A stretch of 64,000 nucleotides of DNA from Dyella tabacisoli (GTDB lineage: Bacteria; Pseudomonadota; Gammaproteobacteria; Xanthomonadales; Rhodanobacteraceae), in contig NZ_KZ857173.1 of the NCBI RefSeq assembly GCF_003350925.1, forward strand, positions 1 to 64,000. Direction: 5' to 3'. The notes below the pieces were generated by a model, which was given only the letters and a program-made list of their open reading frames with translations, did no database searches and was not told where the DNA came from. Shown piece after piece: positions 48,435 through 57,678 of this stretch. A program made the position numbers and the translations under genes. Numbering within the stretch: position 1 is the first letter of the stretch; the number at the start of each line of letters is the position of its first letter.

Positions 48435-51400
48435 GGCTCACCTCCAAAGTGCCGCCGTCATGATGCATAGACAGGGCATCTCCACGCCGACTCGCCAGCT
48501 TGCGCAGCGCTACATAGAAGACCGGAGTCAGGAACAGGCCGAACAAGGTCACGCCGAGCATGCCGGCGAAAACGGTGACACCGGTCGCCAGGCGCACTTC
48601 GCTGCCGGCGCCATGACCGAGCAACAACGGCACTGAGCCGGCGATAAAGGCAATCGAGGTCATCACGATCGGACGCAGGCGAAGGCGGCAGGCTTCAAGC
48701 GCAGCCTCGACCGTTCCCATGCCCTGCAACTCCATCTCGCGGGCGAATTCGACGATGAGAATCGCGTTTTTGCAGGCTAAGCCCATGAGTACGACCAGGC
48801 CGACTTGCACAAACACATTGTTGTCGCCGCCCGTCAACCACACGCCCAGCAAGGCCGCGCACATACATACCGGCACGATCAGGATCACCGCCAGCGGTAG
48901 CGTCCAACTCTCATAGAGCGAAGCAAGCACGAGAAAGGCCAGCATCACCGAGAGAGGAAACACCACGGCCGCCGCATGGCTTTGCGTCACTTGCTGGTAG
49001 CTGATGTCGGTCCACTCGAAGGTGATGCCGGGCGGTAGCACTTTCGCGGCGATCTCGGTCAACTTGGCGATCACCTGCGCCGACGAGAGCTTTTTCGGAT
49101 CAGAGTCTCCGATCAGGTCGGCGGCCGGATAGCCGTTGTAGCGCATCACCGGATCGGGCCCATAGGTCGAGGCAACCGACACCATCGAGCCAATCGGCAC
49201 CATTTCGCCGCGTGCATTGCGCGTACGCAGATTGCCGATATCCGCTGCCTGTTGGCGATAACCCGTGTCCGCCTGGGCGATGACCCGATAGACACGCCCG
49301 AACATGTTGAAGTCGTTGATGTAAGTCGAACCCAGATAAGTCTGCATGGTGTCGAACAGGTCGGTCAGTGCAACCCCTTGCGCCTTGGCTTTGTCGCGAT
49401 CGACTTTGACCTCAAGCTGCGGAATGTTGGCCTGATAAGAACTGACCGGGAAGGTCATGCCCGGCGTTTGCGCGATGGCTGCCTGGAATGCGCCCAGCGC
49501 ATTCTGCAAGGCTCCGTAACCGAGCCCGGCGCGGTCTTCCAAATACAGCGAGTAACCCGAGCCATTGCCCAAGCCCTGGATCGGTGGCGGCAACAAGGCA
49601 TAGGCGAAGCCGTCCTTGATGCCGGCGAACTTGGCGTTAAGCTCGGCGTTGATTTCCGCTGCGCTGCGGCTGCGTTGGTCGAACGATTTCAAGATGATGT
49701 AGGACGCCGTGAGATTGGGCGTGTTCACCGTCTGCAATGCGTTGAGGCCGGCGTAGGCCGACACGATATCGACCCCCTCAACGCCCCGCGAGATCTCCAC
49801 CATCTTGCGCGTTACCGCATCGGTGCGAGCGAGCGAAGCGCCTTCGGGCAGTTTGGCGCCGGCAAAAAGATAGAGCTTGTCCTGGGTCGGAATGAAGCCG
49901 CCGGGCACCGCGTGGAACAGCAAACCGGTGGCGATCAACAAGCCTACATAGACGGCGAACACCGTGCCGCGGTGACCGAAAGCGCGTGCCACTGCCCCCT
50001 GGTATCGCTCGGAATTGCGCTGGAAGAAACGATTGAACGGATGGAACAACCAGCCGAACGCGCGCTCGATCGCTCTTGCCAATGCATCCTTGGGAGCGTC
50101 GTGCCCCCTGAGCAACTTCGCCGCCAGTGCCGGTGACAGGGTGAGCGAGTTGATCGCCGAGATCACCGTCGAAATGGCGATGGTTACCGCGAACTGTTTG
50201 TAAAACTGGCCGGTAACGCCAGTGAGGAATGCCATGGGCACGAATACCGCGCAAAGCACCAGGGCGATCGCCACGATCGGCCCCGATACTTCGCGCATCG
50301 CCTGATGCGCGGCGTCGCGAGGACTCAAGCCCTGCTTGATATTGCGCTCGACGTTCTCGACCACCACGATCGCATCGTCCACGACGATACCGATCGCCAG
50401 CACCAGGCCGAACAGCGTCAGCGTATTGACCGAGTAACCCAGCAGGTACAGCAGAGCGAAGGTGCCGACGACCGACACGGGTACCGCAACCAGGGGAATG
50501 ATCGAGGCGCGCCATGTCTGCAGAAACAGGATCACCACCAATACCACCAGAATCACCGCCTCGATGAGGGTATGTTCCACAGCGCGGATCGACTCGCGCA
50601 CGAACACGGTGGGATCCCAGATGGCGTGATAAGCGACGCCGGGCGGGAAACTCGCGGACAACTCGCGCAGCTTCCCATACACCTCATCGGCAACTCCCAG
50701 CGCGTTGGCGCCGGGCGACAGGAAGATACCGATGGTCGCGCCGTTCTGGGCGTTCTGGAACACCCGCATGGTGTAATCGCCGGCACCGAGTTCGGTCCGC
50801 GCCACATCGGAAAGATGGACGAGCTGACCATCGGTTCCGCTCTTGAGCACGATATTGCCGAACTCCTGCTCGCTGCGCAGGCGCCCGCGCACATTGATCG
50901 AAATCAGGAAGTCGGTCTTTTTCGGTGACGGCTCGGCACCCAGTTGTCCGGCCGACACTTGCACATTTTGTTCGCGCACGGCGTTGATGACGTCGACCGT
51001 GGTCAGGCCGCGCGAAGCCAGTTTGTTCGGATCGAGCCAGATGCGCATCGCATAGTCGCCCGACCCCTGCAACTGAGCGTCGCCGATGCCGGTCAAACGC
51101 GATAATTCGTCTTTGACATGCAACGTCAGATAGTTGCGCAGATATAGCGGATCGTAACGATTGTCGGGCGAGTACAGACTGACGTACATCAGCGGCGTGG
51201 GTGACTGTTTTTGCGTGGTCACGCCGTACTGCCGCACCTCTTCGGGTAGCCGCGTCAACGCCTGGCTTACACGATTTTGCACGCGCACGGCCGCGGTATC
51301 CGGGTCGACGCCCGGAAGAAAGGTAACGACGACCCGCAAGCCGCCGTCGGACCCGGCCACCGAACGCATGTACATGATGCCTTCAACGCCGTTGATCGCT

Positions 51401-51606
51401 TCTTCCAACGGCGTGGCCACCGATTCGGCTATTTCCTTCGGATTGGCGCCGGGATACATCGCATGCACCACCACGCTCGGCGGCACTACATCGGGATACT
51501 CCCCGACCGGGAGCAACGGCATGGCAATTGCGCCCACCGCGAAAATGATGATCGACAGCACGATGGCGAAGATCGGCCGATCAATGAAAAATTTCGAGAA
51601 ATCCAT
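48427..51606 (-). CDS. RND multidrug efflux pump, inner-membrane transporter (HAE1; MexF-like)
   Basis: A 1059-aa proton-driven transporter. Signatures: FFIDRPIFAIVLSIIIFAVG at the start, a GVDPDTAAVRVQNR porter segment, the TM4 block TLFGLVLAIGIVVDDAIVVVENVER with the two proton-relay aspartates, and QVGLVVLMGLACKNAILIVEFAR near the end. Twelve membrane helices and two large periplasmic loops are expected. The order MFP-RND-OMF is that of MexEF-OprN. The start is set at ATG 51606 (AAAGG 8 bases ahead); ATG 51621, overlapping the previous stop (ATGA), is also possible. Confidence 0.95.
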   Translation of the reverse strand: MDFSKFFIDRPIFAIVLSIIIFAVGAIAMPLLPVGEYPDVVPPSVVVHAMYPGANPKEIAESVATPLEEAINGVEGIMYMRSVAGSDGGLRVVVTFLPGVDPDTAAVRVQNRVSQALTRLPEEVRQYGVTTQKQSPTPLMYVSLYSPDNRYDPLYLRNYLTLHVKDELSRLTGIGDAQLQGSGDYAMRIWLDPNKLASRGLTTVDVINAVREQNVQVSAGQLGAEPSPKKTDFLISINVRGRLRSEQEFGNIVLKSGTDGQLVHLSDVARTELGAGDYTMRVFQNAQNGATIGIFLSPGANALGVADEVYGKLRELSASFPPGVAYHAIWDPTVFVRESIRAVEHTLIEAVILVVLVVILFLQTWRASIIPLVAVPVSVVGTFALLYLLGYSVNTLTLFGLVLAIGIVVDDAIVVVENVERNIKQGLSPRDAAHQAMREVSGPIVAIALVLCAVFVPMAFLTGVTGQFYKQFAVTIAISTVISAINSLTLSPALAAKLLRGHDAPKDALARAIERAFGWLFHPFNRFFQRNSERYQGAVARAFGHRGTVFAVYVGLLIATGLLFHAVPGGFIPTQDKLYLFAGAKLPEGASLARTDAVTRKMVEISRGVEGVDIVSAYAGLNALQTVNTPNLTASYIILKSFDQRSRSAAEINAELNAKFAGIKDGFAYALLPPPIQGLGNGSGYSLYLEDRAGLGYGALQNALGAFQAAIAQTPGMTFPVSSYQANIPQLEVKVDRDKAKAQGVALTDLFDTMQTYLGSTYINDFNMFGRVYRVIAQADTGYRQQAADIGNLRTRNARGEMVPIGSMVSVASTYGPDPVMRYNGYPAADLIGDSDPKKLSSAQVIAKLTEIAAKVLPPGITFEWTDISYQQVTQSHAAAVVFPLSVMLAFLVLASLYESWTLPLAVILIVPVCMCAALLGVWLTGGDNNVFVQVGLVVLMGLACKNAILIVEFAREMELQGMGTVEAALEACRLRLRPIVMTSIAFIAGSVPLLLGHGAGSEVRLATGVTVFAGMLGVTLFGLFLTPVFYVALRKLASRRGDALSMHHDGGTLEVSHD

Positions 51607-51617
51607 CGATGAGCCTT

Positions 51618-52844
51618 TCATTTCGCGACAGTCGCCGTCTTGCCGGAGCCACCCGCGGGTGCCGTGGCGACCTCAACCTCCATCGGGACCATCGTCGGTT
51701 TCACCGGCGCGCCGGGATAAAAAATCCGCTGCAGCCCGTCGATAATCACATTGTCGTTGGCGCTCAAGCCTGACTCGATCACCCGCAGTCCATTACTCAT
51801 TCGCCCGAGCTTGACCTCTTTGCGCATGGCCTTGTCGCCAGGCCCGAGCACATAGACATATTTGCGGTCCTGATCGGTCAATACGGCCTTGTCATCGATC
51901 AGGAACGCATTGGCCGAACCGGCGCCGGCGAGTTGCACGTGCGCGTACATGCCGGGCGTAAACACATGATCGGCATTTGCAAGCACGGCACGCATATGGA
52001 TGGTGCCGGTCGCCGAATCGATCTTATTGTCGAGAAAATCGACGGTGCCCAGGTGCGGAAAACCTTGCTCGTTGGCCAGACCCACCCGCACGGGCGATGA
52101 GGTCGCGCGGCCCTGCCCTTGTCGCGCCTGCGTCTGGTAATGCAGATAGCTCTGCTCATCGGGATCGAAATAGACATAGACCGGGTCTTGCGACACCACC
52201 GAAGTCAACAGCGTCTGGTCGGCAACGGCGAGGTTCCCTGCCGTCAGCATGGCCCGGCTGACACGACCATCGATCGGTGCGCGCACTTCGGAGAACTCCA
52301 CATTGAGCTTGGCGGTAGCCACCGCCGCCTCGGCGGCGCGCAAATCGGCATGGCTCTGCGCATACTCGGCCTGACGCGTTTCGGCCTCTTCGCTGGATGT
52401 GGCCTTGGCCTGGAACAAGGCCTTAGCTCGCTGGTCCTGAGTCTGGGCCAGCACGGCCGTCGCGCGAGCATGCTCAAGACGTGCGGTGGCACTGTCGAGC
52501 GCGGCACGATAGGGGCGCGGATCGATGACGAATAGCAGGTCGCCCTTATGCACTTCGTCGCCCTCCTTGAAGGCGACGCGCTGCACATAGCCGCTGATGC
52601 GCGGCCGAACCTCGACCGAATCGACCGCGCTGACGCGGCCGTTGAATTCGTCCCATTCCTGCACGGGCTTGGACAATAACGTCGCCACGCTGACTGCCGC
52701 GGGCGGTGCCCCATCCGCTGCGGCCTTGCCGTCCTGGCAACCGGCCAGCACCAGCGTCGCGATGGAGGCCAGGAGAAGCTTGGGCGCATAAGCCAGCAGC
52801 GCGCCAGTTTCCACTCCGCTTTGCGGCATCAACAGCATCTTCAT
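51618..52844 (-). CDS. RND efflux periplasmic adaptor (membrane fusion protein; MexE-like)
   Basis: A 408-aa adaptor. The lipobox LVLAGC gives a lipid anchor; then lipoyl half-motifs VRPRISGYVQRVAFKEGDEV and FSEVRAPIDGRVSRAMLTAG flank a coiled-coil hairpin; beta-barrel and membrane-proximal domains follow (VDFLDNKIDSATGTIHMRAV, GMYAHVQLAG). It joins the transporter and the outer-membrane channel. ATG 52844 is preferred, with AAGGGAAAA ahead; the frame runs open to 52961 without signal-like sequence. First gene of the pump operon. Confidence 0.94.
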   Translation of the reverse strand: MKMLLMPQSGVETGALLAYAPKLLLASIATLVLAGCQDGKAAADGAPPAAVSVATLLSKPVQEWDEFNGRVSAVDSVEVRPRISGYVQRVAFKEGDEVHKGDLLFVIDPRPYRAALDSATARLEHARATAVLAQTQDQRAKALFQAKATSSEEAETRQAEYAQSHADLRAAEAAVATAKLNVEFSEVRAPIDGRVSRAMLTAGNLAVADQTLLTSVVSQDPVYVYFDPDEQSYLHYQTQARQGQGRATSSPVRVGLANEQGFPHLGTVDFLDNKIDSATGTIHMRAVLANADHVFTPGMYAHVQLAGAGSANAFLIDDKAVLTDQDRKYVYVLGPGDKAMRKEVKLGRMSNGLRVIESGLSANDNVIIDGLQRIFYPGAPVKPTMVPMEVEVATAPAGGSGKTATVAK

Positions 52845-52951
52845 GATTTTCCCTTTATGACCTGATACCTGCGAGCAGCCGAACGTGCGGTTCGATGACT
52901 TCGCGTCGAAAAAACGTCGGCTTCGATCATCAATTCGCCGAAGCAAACGGG

Positions 52952-52972
52952 AGCGCGCCACGGCGGCGCGCT
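52952..52972 (-). terminator. Hairpin at the end of the exported methyltransferase gene
   Basis: An 8-bp perfect GC-rich stem (AGCGCGCC / GGCGCGCT) with a 5-base loop, touching the stop codon of the gene at 52971-53792. It separates that gene from the pump operon. T-run weak. Confidence 0.5.
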
Positions 52973-53792
52973 ATTTAGCTTTGATAAAACGCAGAGTCAT
53001 GCGGTCCGACTCGCCGATGGCCAGGTACTTGGCCTTGTCCCGCTCGCCCAACTTCAGTGTCGGCGGCAGCGTCCACACGCCTTCGGGATAATTTTTCGTA
53101 TCCTTGGGGTTGGCGTTGATCTCGCTCTGCGCATCCAAGGTGAAGCCGGCATCGGTAGCCAACTTAATGACCTCGGCGACCGGCACGTAACCGTTCTTGC
53201 TGTCGTCTACGCCCGCTGAAGCGCGATGATCCACGACGCCCAGCACACCGCCGGGCTTGAGTACGGCGTAGAACGCCTTGAACATGGCCGGCGCATTGCC
53301 GGCAACCGACCAGTTGTGCACATTGCGGAAGGTCAATACCAGGTCGGCCGAACCCGCCGAGCCGAATACCGGCGCATTGCCGTTGAATTCGACGATGGAG
53401 CTTTTACCGTAGTGCGCAGGATCCAGAGAGAACTTATTGGCCAACGATGCTTTGGCTTTGCTCGCGTTCTCACCGCCTCCCTCCGCGTACACGGCGGCAA
53501 TGTAATGCCCACTGTCGTGCAACAGCGGCCCGATAATTTCGCTGTACCAGCCATTGCCCGGAGTGATCTCGATCACGGTCTGTCCGGGATTGAGGCCGAA
53601 AAACTGCAAGGTCGCCGTGGGATGACGGTACTTGTCGCGAGCGCGGTTTTCCGGCGAACGCCAGGCTCCATCCAACTGCGCCTGATATTGCGCTGAAGTA
53701 AAGCCGGATAGATCCGACGAGCCCTGCGCCTGTGCGGGGGCGTTGGCGAACAACAACAATGCGCACGACGCCAGAATGAATCGATTAATCAT
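52971..53792 (-). CDS. Exported SAM-methyltransferase-like protein
   Basis: A 273-aa protein with a signal peptide (FILASCALLLFANAPAQA) and a class I methyltransferase-like domain: TVIEITPGNGWYSEIIGPLL as motif I, DLVLTFRNVHNW as motif IV and FYAVLKPGGVLGVVDHRAS as post-motif. Such exported methyltransferase-fold proteins occur in Xanthomonadales and other bacteria with no clear function; SAM is not expected in the periplasm, so the domain may bind something else. 126 bases separate it from the pump adaptor gene downstream. Confidence 0.88.
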   Translation of the reverse strand: MINRFILASCALLLFANAPAQAQGSSDLSGFTSAQYQAQLDGAWRSPENRARDKYRHPTATLQFFGLNPGQTVIEITPGNGWYSEIIGPLLHDSGHYIAAVYAEGGGENASKAKASLANKFSLDPAHYGKSSIVEFNGNAPVFGSAGSADLVLTFRNVHNWSVAGNAPAMFKAFYAVLKPGGVLGVVDHRASAGVDDSKNGYVPVAEVIKLATDAGFTLDAQSEINANPKDTKNYPEGVWTLPPTLKLGERDKAKYLAIGESDRMTLRFIKAK

Positions 53793-53866
53793 GATCGGTC
53801 TACTCGCAAGCTAGCCAAGTTACGGAATCGCTACCGGCATCTAAGCCGTATGAATCGTTCTGCCGA

Positions 53867-53894
53867 AGGCCGCGAGGCAGATGCATCGCGGCCT
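53867..53894 (-). terminator. Hairpin downstream of the MFS exporter gene
   Basis: A 9-bp perfect stem (AGGCCGCGA / TCGCGGCCT) with a 10-base loop, 37 bases past the MFS stop. No strong T-run. A short direct repeat GAAGTACTGCA lies just beside it. Confidence 0.45.
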
Positions 53895-53930
53895 CCGAAG
53901 TACTGCATTGAAGTACTGCACTGAAATCGA

Positions 53931-55160
53931 TCAAGCAGCCTTTGCGGACGGAAAGCCGGCCGAGCGCGCGTTGAAGGCGACAAGCAACGCAAGAACCAGC
54001 AGCGTCAGCAGCGTCCAGGGGAAATACGTAACGCTGGACGAATTGAGCAGAATGCCGCCGATAAGCCCGCCACCCGCGATCGCTACGTTCCATACCGTCA
54101 CGATGATGGATTGGGCCACATCGGCCGCGCTCCCGGCGGCTTTGGCCGAAGCGGTCTGAAACAGCGTTGCCGTGCCGCCGTAGGCCAAACCCCAAGCAGC
54201 AATGCAGGCGTAGACGATCATGGGATTCTTGCCCCACAGACCGAGAACCAGGGCTGCGACCGTAAATAGCGCCGTGCTCGCAATGACCAGCTCGCGCATC
54301 CAGCGATCGATGAGAACGCCGACGATCCATATACCGAGAAGCGCCGCGAGACCGAATACAAGCAGCACGACATCGATCCTGTCCGCCATGCCGGCCGGTA
54401 CCAGGAACGGCACGATGTAGGTGTAGAGAATATTGTGCGCAAGAATGTAAGTGAGCGTCACGAACAGCACAGGCTTGACGCCAGGCAAGGAGAAAACACT
54501 GGAGATCGGCAGTCTTTTTCCGGCGGGTTGCCCGGCGAAGTTGGGGAGCTTGATGACCATCCAAGCCACCAGCAGCAAGGTCAGCAGGCTCATCGTCCCG
54601 AAGGTGTATTGCCAGCCGATGGCCGTACCCAGGAACGTGCCGGCCGGAATGCCGATGGTGAGCGCAAGCGGCGTGCCCACCATCGCAATGGCAATGGCCC
54701 GCCCTTGCTGATGCTCAGGCACCATGCGCGCCGCATAACCGGCAACCAGCGCCCATAACAAGCCAGCGAACACACCGGCGAAGAACCGCGCCACCAGCGT
54801 CAGCTCATAGCTGGTCGATATGGCTGTTACCGTGTTGACGACAGCAAAACCACCCACGGCGATAAGCAGCAGCAGCTTGCGTCCCCAGCCCTGCGTTGCG
54901 ATCGTCAACGGAATCGCCGCTACGATCGACCCGATCGCGTAAATGCTTACCAGTTGACCGACCAGAGGCTCGGAAACGCGCAGGCTCGCACTCATTTGCG
55001 GCAGCAAGGCCGCCGGCAAGGTTTCAGTCAGAATCGTGATAAAGATGGAAGCGGCCAGCGCCAGCAGCGCGGCCATCGGAAGGCGTGCCGGGGCGGCAGC
55101 CGCGGCACGAACGGTGGAGCGGTCATCCGCTGGATCAATGCCCCTATTTCTAGTCGTCAT
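53931..55160 (-). CDS. MFS transporter, DHA1/AraJ-like exporter
   Basis: A 409-aa major facilitator protein with about 12 hydrophobic helices. Family features: LPAALLPQMSASLRVSEPLV in TM1-2, SIVAAIPLTIATQGWGRKLL with the loop 2-3 GRK motif, and LLWALVAGYAARMVPEHQQG in TM5, as in sugar or drug exporters of the AraJ group. The start is ATG 55160; a TTG at 55190 would add ten non-helical residues. It is divergent from a LysR gene with 570 bases between, the usual arrangement for a regulated exporter. Substrate unknown. Confidence 0.92.
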   Translation of the reverse strand: MTTRNRGIDPADDRSTVRAAAAAPARLPMAALLALAASIFITILTETLPAALLPQMSASLRVSEPLVGQLVSIYAIGSIVAAIPLTIATQGWGRKLLLLIAVGGFAVVNTVTAISTSYELTLVARFFAGVFAGLLWALVAGYAARMVPEHQQGRAIAIAMVGTPLALTIGIPAGTFLGTAIGWQYTFGTMSLLTLLLVAWMVIKLPNFAGQPAGKRLPISSVFSLPGVKPVLFVTLTYILAHNILYTYIVPFLVPAGMADRIDVVLLVFGLAALLGIWIVGVLIDRWMRELVIASTALFTVAALVLGLWGKNPMIVYACIAAWGLAYGGTATLFQTASAKAAGSAADVAQSIIVTVWNVAIAGGGLIGGILLNSSSVTYFPWTLLTLLVLALLVAFNARSAGFPSAKAA

Positions 55161-55730
55161 AGCCAATGCCTGTAGTGGATGTATAAACAAAGACGCATCA
55201 GCGCAAAACCGGCGTTCCGCAGAACGTCCGACTTCAGCAACCGAAGCTTGCCCAGATGTTCTTTAACCAAGGTTCGTACAGCTTTTTATTTCGCCTTAAA
55301 CCATATTTCTTATTAGCTATTAAGATATTGCTTATAAGCATAAGAACCGCTTTAGAGTAATAATCGATAGCGATATAAATGATTTTTTTGTGAAAACAAA
55401 AAAACATTGCCTCTGAAATAATTTTCGAAACCGCGCGACATTAATGCTCAATGAGCAGGAATACCTAAGGACAGGAGCACTCCAATCAGCCGCGAAGGCC
55501 GTACCACGCAAGTCATCCAACGACCGCCGGCCCGGCGCTCCAACGTCATCCCAGGTCGTGTCCGACCGCTGCAAGACTCATCCAGAACCTGAACAACTTA
55601 TTGATAAGTAACGCTACTTCCGGTCACTTCGGGCAATAGGCCAAACAAAGCCAAGCACAGCTCCATAGTCCCGTTGCAGTTGTCATGTAGTACAAGCTAC
55701 ATTGCTTTCCAGCAAAATAAATAGTCGAGA
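55161..55730. other. AT-rich divergent promoter region (MFS / LysR)
   Basis: 570 bases with no convincing gene, AT-rich at 55270-55440. It should contain the promoters of both flanking genes. The only clear element I see is the dyad at 55685-55702. Confidence 0.55.
55685..55702. promoter_or_regulatory. Candidate LysR operator (ATGTAG-N6-CTACAT)
   Basis: A perfect 6-bp dyad with a 6-base centre, ending 28 bases before the LysR ATG. Size, AT-biased ends and place suit a LysR autoregulatory box, but only one such site is seen and it is close to the start codon. Confidence 0.4.
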
Positions 55731-56627
55731 ATGCAATTCATGCTTGCAGAAATGCAATTCAAGATGACCTCGACGGATCTGGAGGTCGTTCTGGCCGTAG
55801 TGAGAGCCAAAACCCTGGTTGAGGCAGGAAAACGCCTCGGTGTTGATGGATCCACCGTATTCAGGTCGGTGCAACGACTTGAAAAAGGATTGGGACAACG
55901 ATTATTCGAGCGCTCGCGCAGCGGCTCTCAACCCACCGAGCTTGCCCTCCAATTGGTCCAGCATGCAGAACGCATCGAGTTTGAACTTGAAGCCGCGCGG
56001 ACAGCCATGCAAAAAGACCGTGACGGCCTCGTGACGGGCTCGGTCAGAATTGCCATGACCGACACCATCCTGCGCGGGCTGGTTCTCCCCGTACTCGGAG
56101 ATTTGGCGATAGCCCAGCCGCTGCTGCAGTTCGAGCTCACGACCAGCAACGAATTCGCCAGCCTGGCAAAACGCGACACCGATATAGCCTTGCGCGTCAC
56201 CCGGCAACCGCATGACCACCTCGTCGGCAAGCTCATCGGCCGAATGCGTATGGCGCTATTCGGGCCACGGACGCACAACATGCCCAACTTCGACCTGTCC
56301 AACCTGTCGCGATGCGCCTGGATCGCGCCCGACGATGCCTTGCCGGCACATAGCACCGTGCAGTGGCGCAAACGGCATTACCCACAGGTAACGCCGCGCT
56401 ACAAAGTCAACAGCATCCTGTCCGTCGTGGACGCCATCGCATCCGGGTTGGGCATAGGCCTTATTCCCTTGTTCCTCGCCCAACATCGCAGCGATCTGGT
56501 GCAATTGTCAGAACCTCTGGACGAGTGCGAAACGCAGCTTTGGCTGCTGACCCACACCGAATCCCGGCATATAACCCGCGTCTCGACCACCTATACCTAT
56601 CTGGCGAACCATCTCGTACTGGAGTAG
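55731..56627 (+). CDS. LysR-family transcriptional regulator
   Basis: A 298-aa regulator with a winged HTH (LVEAGKRLGVDGSTVFRSVQ, then RLFERSRSGSQPTELA) and an effector domain beginning GSVRIAMTDTILRGLVLPVL. An ATG at 55764 (MTSTDLEVVLAV) would give a more typical family N-terminus and is a serious alternative start. It is divergent from the MFS exporter and very likely controls it. The effector is unknown. Confidence 0.9.
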   Translation: MQFMLAEMQFKMTSTDLEVVLAVVRAKTLVEAGKRLGVDGSTVFRSVQRLEKGLGQRLFERSRSGSQPTELALQLVQHAERIEFELEAARTAMQKDRDGLVTGSVRIAMTDTILRGLVLPVLGDLAIAQPLLQFELTTSNEFASLAKRDTDIALRVTRQPHDHLVGKLIGRMRMALFGPRTHNMPNFDLSNLSRCAWIAPDDALPAHSTVQWRKRHYPQVTPRYKVNSILSVVDAIASGLGIGLIPLFLAQHRSDLVQLSEPLDECETQLWLLTHTESRHITRVSTTYTYLANHLVLE

Positions 56628-56656
56628 CCGCATTCCCGTGCTGAGTTCGGATGAGA

Positions 56657-57544
56657 TCACACTGACTCGATGCCAGCGTCACTCGGCGATGGGGCTTGAT
56701 GGCCCCGATAGCGCTTCTCGCCGGCGGTCACGCGTATCTCTAGCTGGTTCTCCGGCGGCGCCAGCGGGCAGTTCGCATAGGGAGTAAATGCGCTGGGTGG
56801 GTTATGCGCCTTGTTGAAATCAAGCACGATCTGCCCATTCTTGGGTAAAGCGGCATATAGAAAACGAGCGCCATCGTAGGTTTCGTTGCCCGAGGTCTGG
56901 TCAGCCAGCACAAAGAACAGATCGCCGTCCGGCCGCTCCTGATAAGGCAGCAGCTCATAGCTGCGACCATGCCGCTGAAACACCGCCTTGCCGGGCACAT
57001 CGACAACACCCGTTGTACCCAGCCGCTTCGTCATCCGAAGCTTGGCGGGCGTGGCAAACGGAATCCAGTCGGCGATCACGCGCCAGGACGAATCGATAAA
57101 AAAATAATCCAGTCCACCGAAATGCTTGCGTGTAACGGCCTCATCGTCCTTCACCCGCAGCCCTTTACGGCCTTCGCGATTAATCACGTAGAACTGCGCC
57201 GCGCCAAAGCTGACCGTCGAAGGTCCGCCCCCGGTTTGAGTGTCGTCAAGCAATGTGGCTTCACGCAGCGGCTTGCCGTCTATCGCAGCCTCGCTTTCCG
57301 CATTCAACCGGATGTGCACCTCGCCGTTCTGCAACAAGGTCACGATACCCAGATACGCCGGCCCGCCGTCGAACACGATGTCATTATCAGCCGCGCTACC
57401 GACTCGGTTAGCCCCCTGTTTGAGCCAATCGAACCCCACCAGGCTCAACCAGCCAGAGGGTGCCAGCAGATGCTCTGCCCGCTCCTTTTGCCATCGCTGA
57501 ATTTGCTGCAGGTAATCGGCTGGAAAAGCAAAATGGTCGCGCAT
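56657..57544 (-). CDS. DUF1684-family protein
   Basis: A 295-aa cytosolic protein. Family-type blocks: HLLAPSGWLSLVGFDWLKQG near the start, GKPLREATLLDDTQTG, VINREGRKGLRVKDDEA, and at the end DFNKAHNPPSAFTPYANCPL with APPENQLEIRVTAGEKRY. The first half has an FHA-like beta fold; the function of the family is not known. GGAGG lies 5 bases ahead of ATG 57544. The end of the LysR gene is 29 bases away (convergent). Confidence 0.92.
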   Translation of the reverse strand: MRDHFAFPADYLQQIQRWQKERAEHLLAPSGWLSLVGFDWLKQGANRVGSAADNDIVFDGGPAYLGIVTLLQNGEVHIRLNAESEAAIDGKPLREATLLDDTQTGGGPSTVSFGAAQFYVINREGRKGLRVKDDEAVTRKHFGGLDYFFIDSSWRVIADWIPFATPAKLRMTKRLGTTGVVDVPGKAVFQRHGRSYELLPYQERPDGDLFFVLADQTSGNETYDGARFLYAALPKNGQIVLDFNKAHNPPSAFTPYANCPLAPPENQLEIRVTAGEKRYRGHQAPSPSDAGIESV

Positions 57545-57606
57545 ATAACCTCCAAAGATTCAGGAGCCACTGCAGAACTCAGACGTAGACCGTGGCTGCG
57601 GCGACA

Positions 57607-57640
57607 CTGTCCCGATGCGGCACGCGCCGCATCGGGACAG
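57607..57640 (-). terminator. Long perfect hairpin after the AsnB gene
   Basis: A 15-bp perfectly paired stem (CTGTCCCGATGCGGC and its complement) with the 4-base loop ACGC, 38 bases past the AsnB stop. It is the most stable hairpin I found in the window. There is no T-run on either strand, so it may end transcription with help or stabilise the mRNA end of the biosynthetic cluster. Confidence 0.55.
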
Positions 57641-57678
57641 CCGGACACACGACATCGAATGCGCCGACCAGTGCCCTG

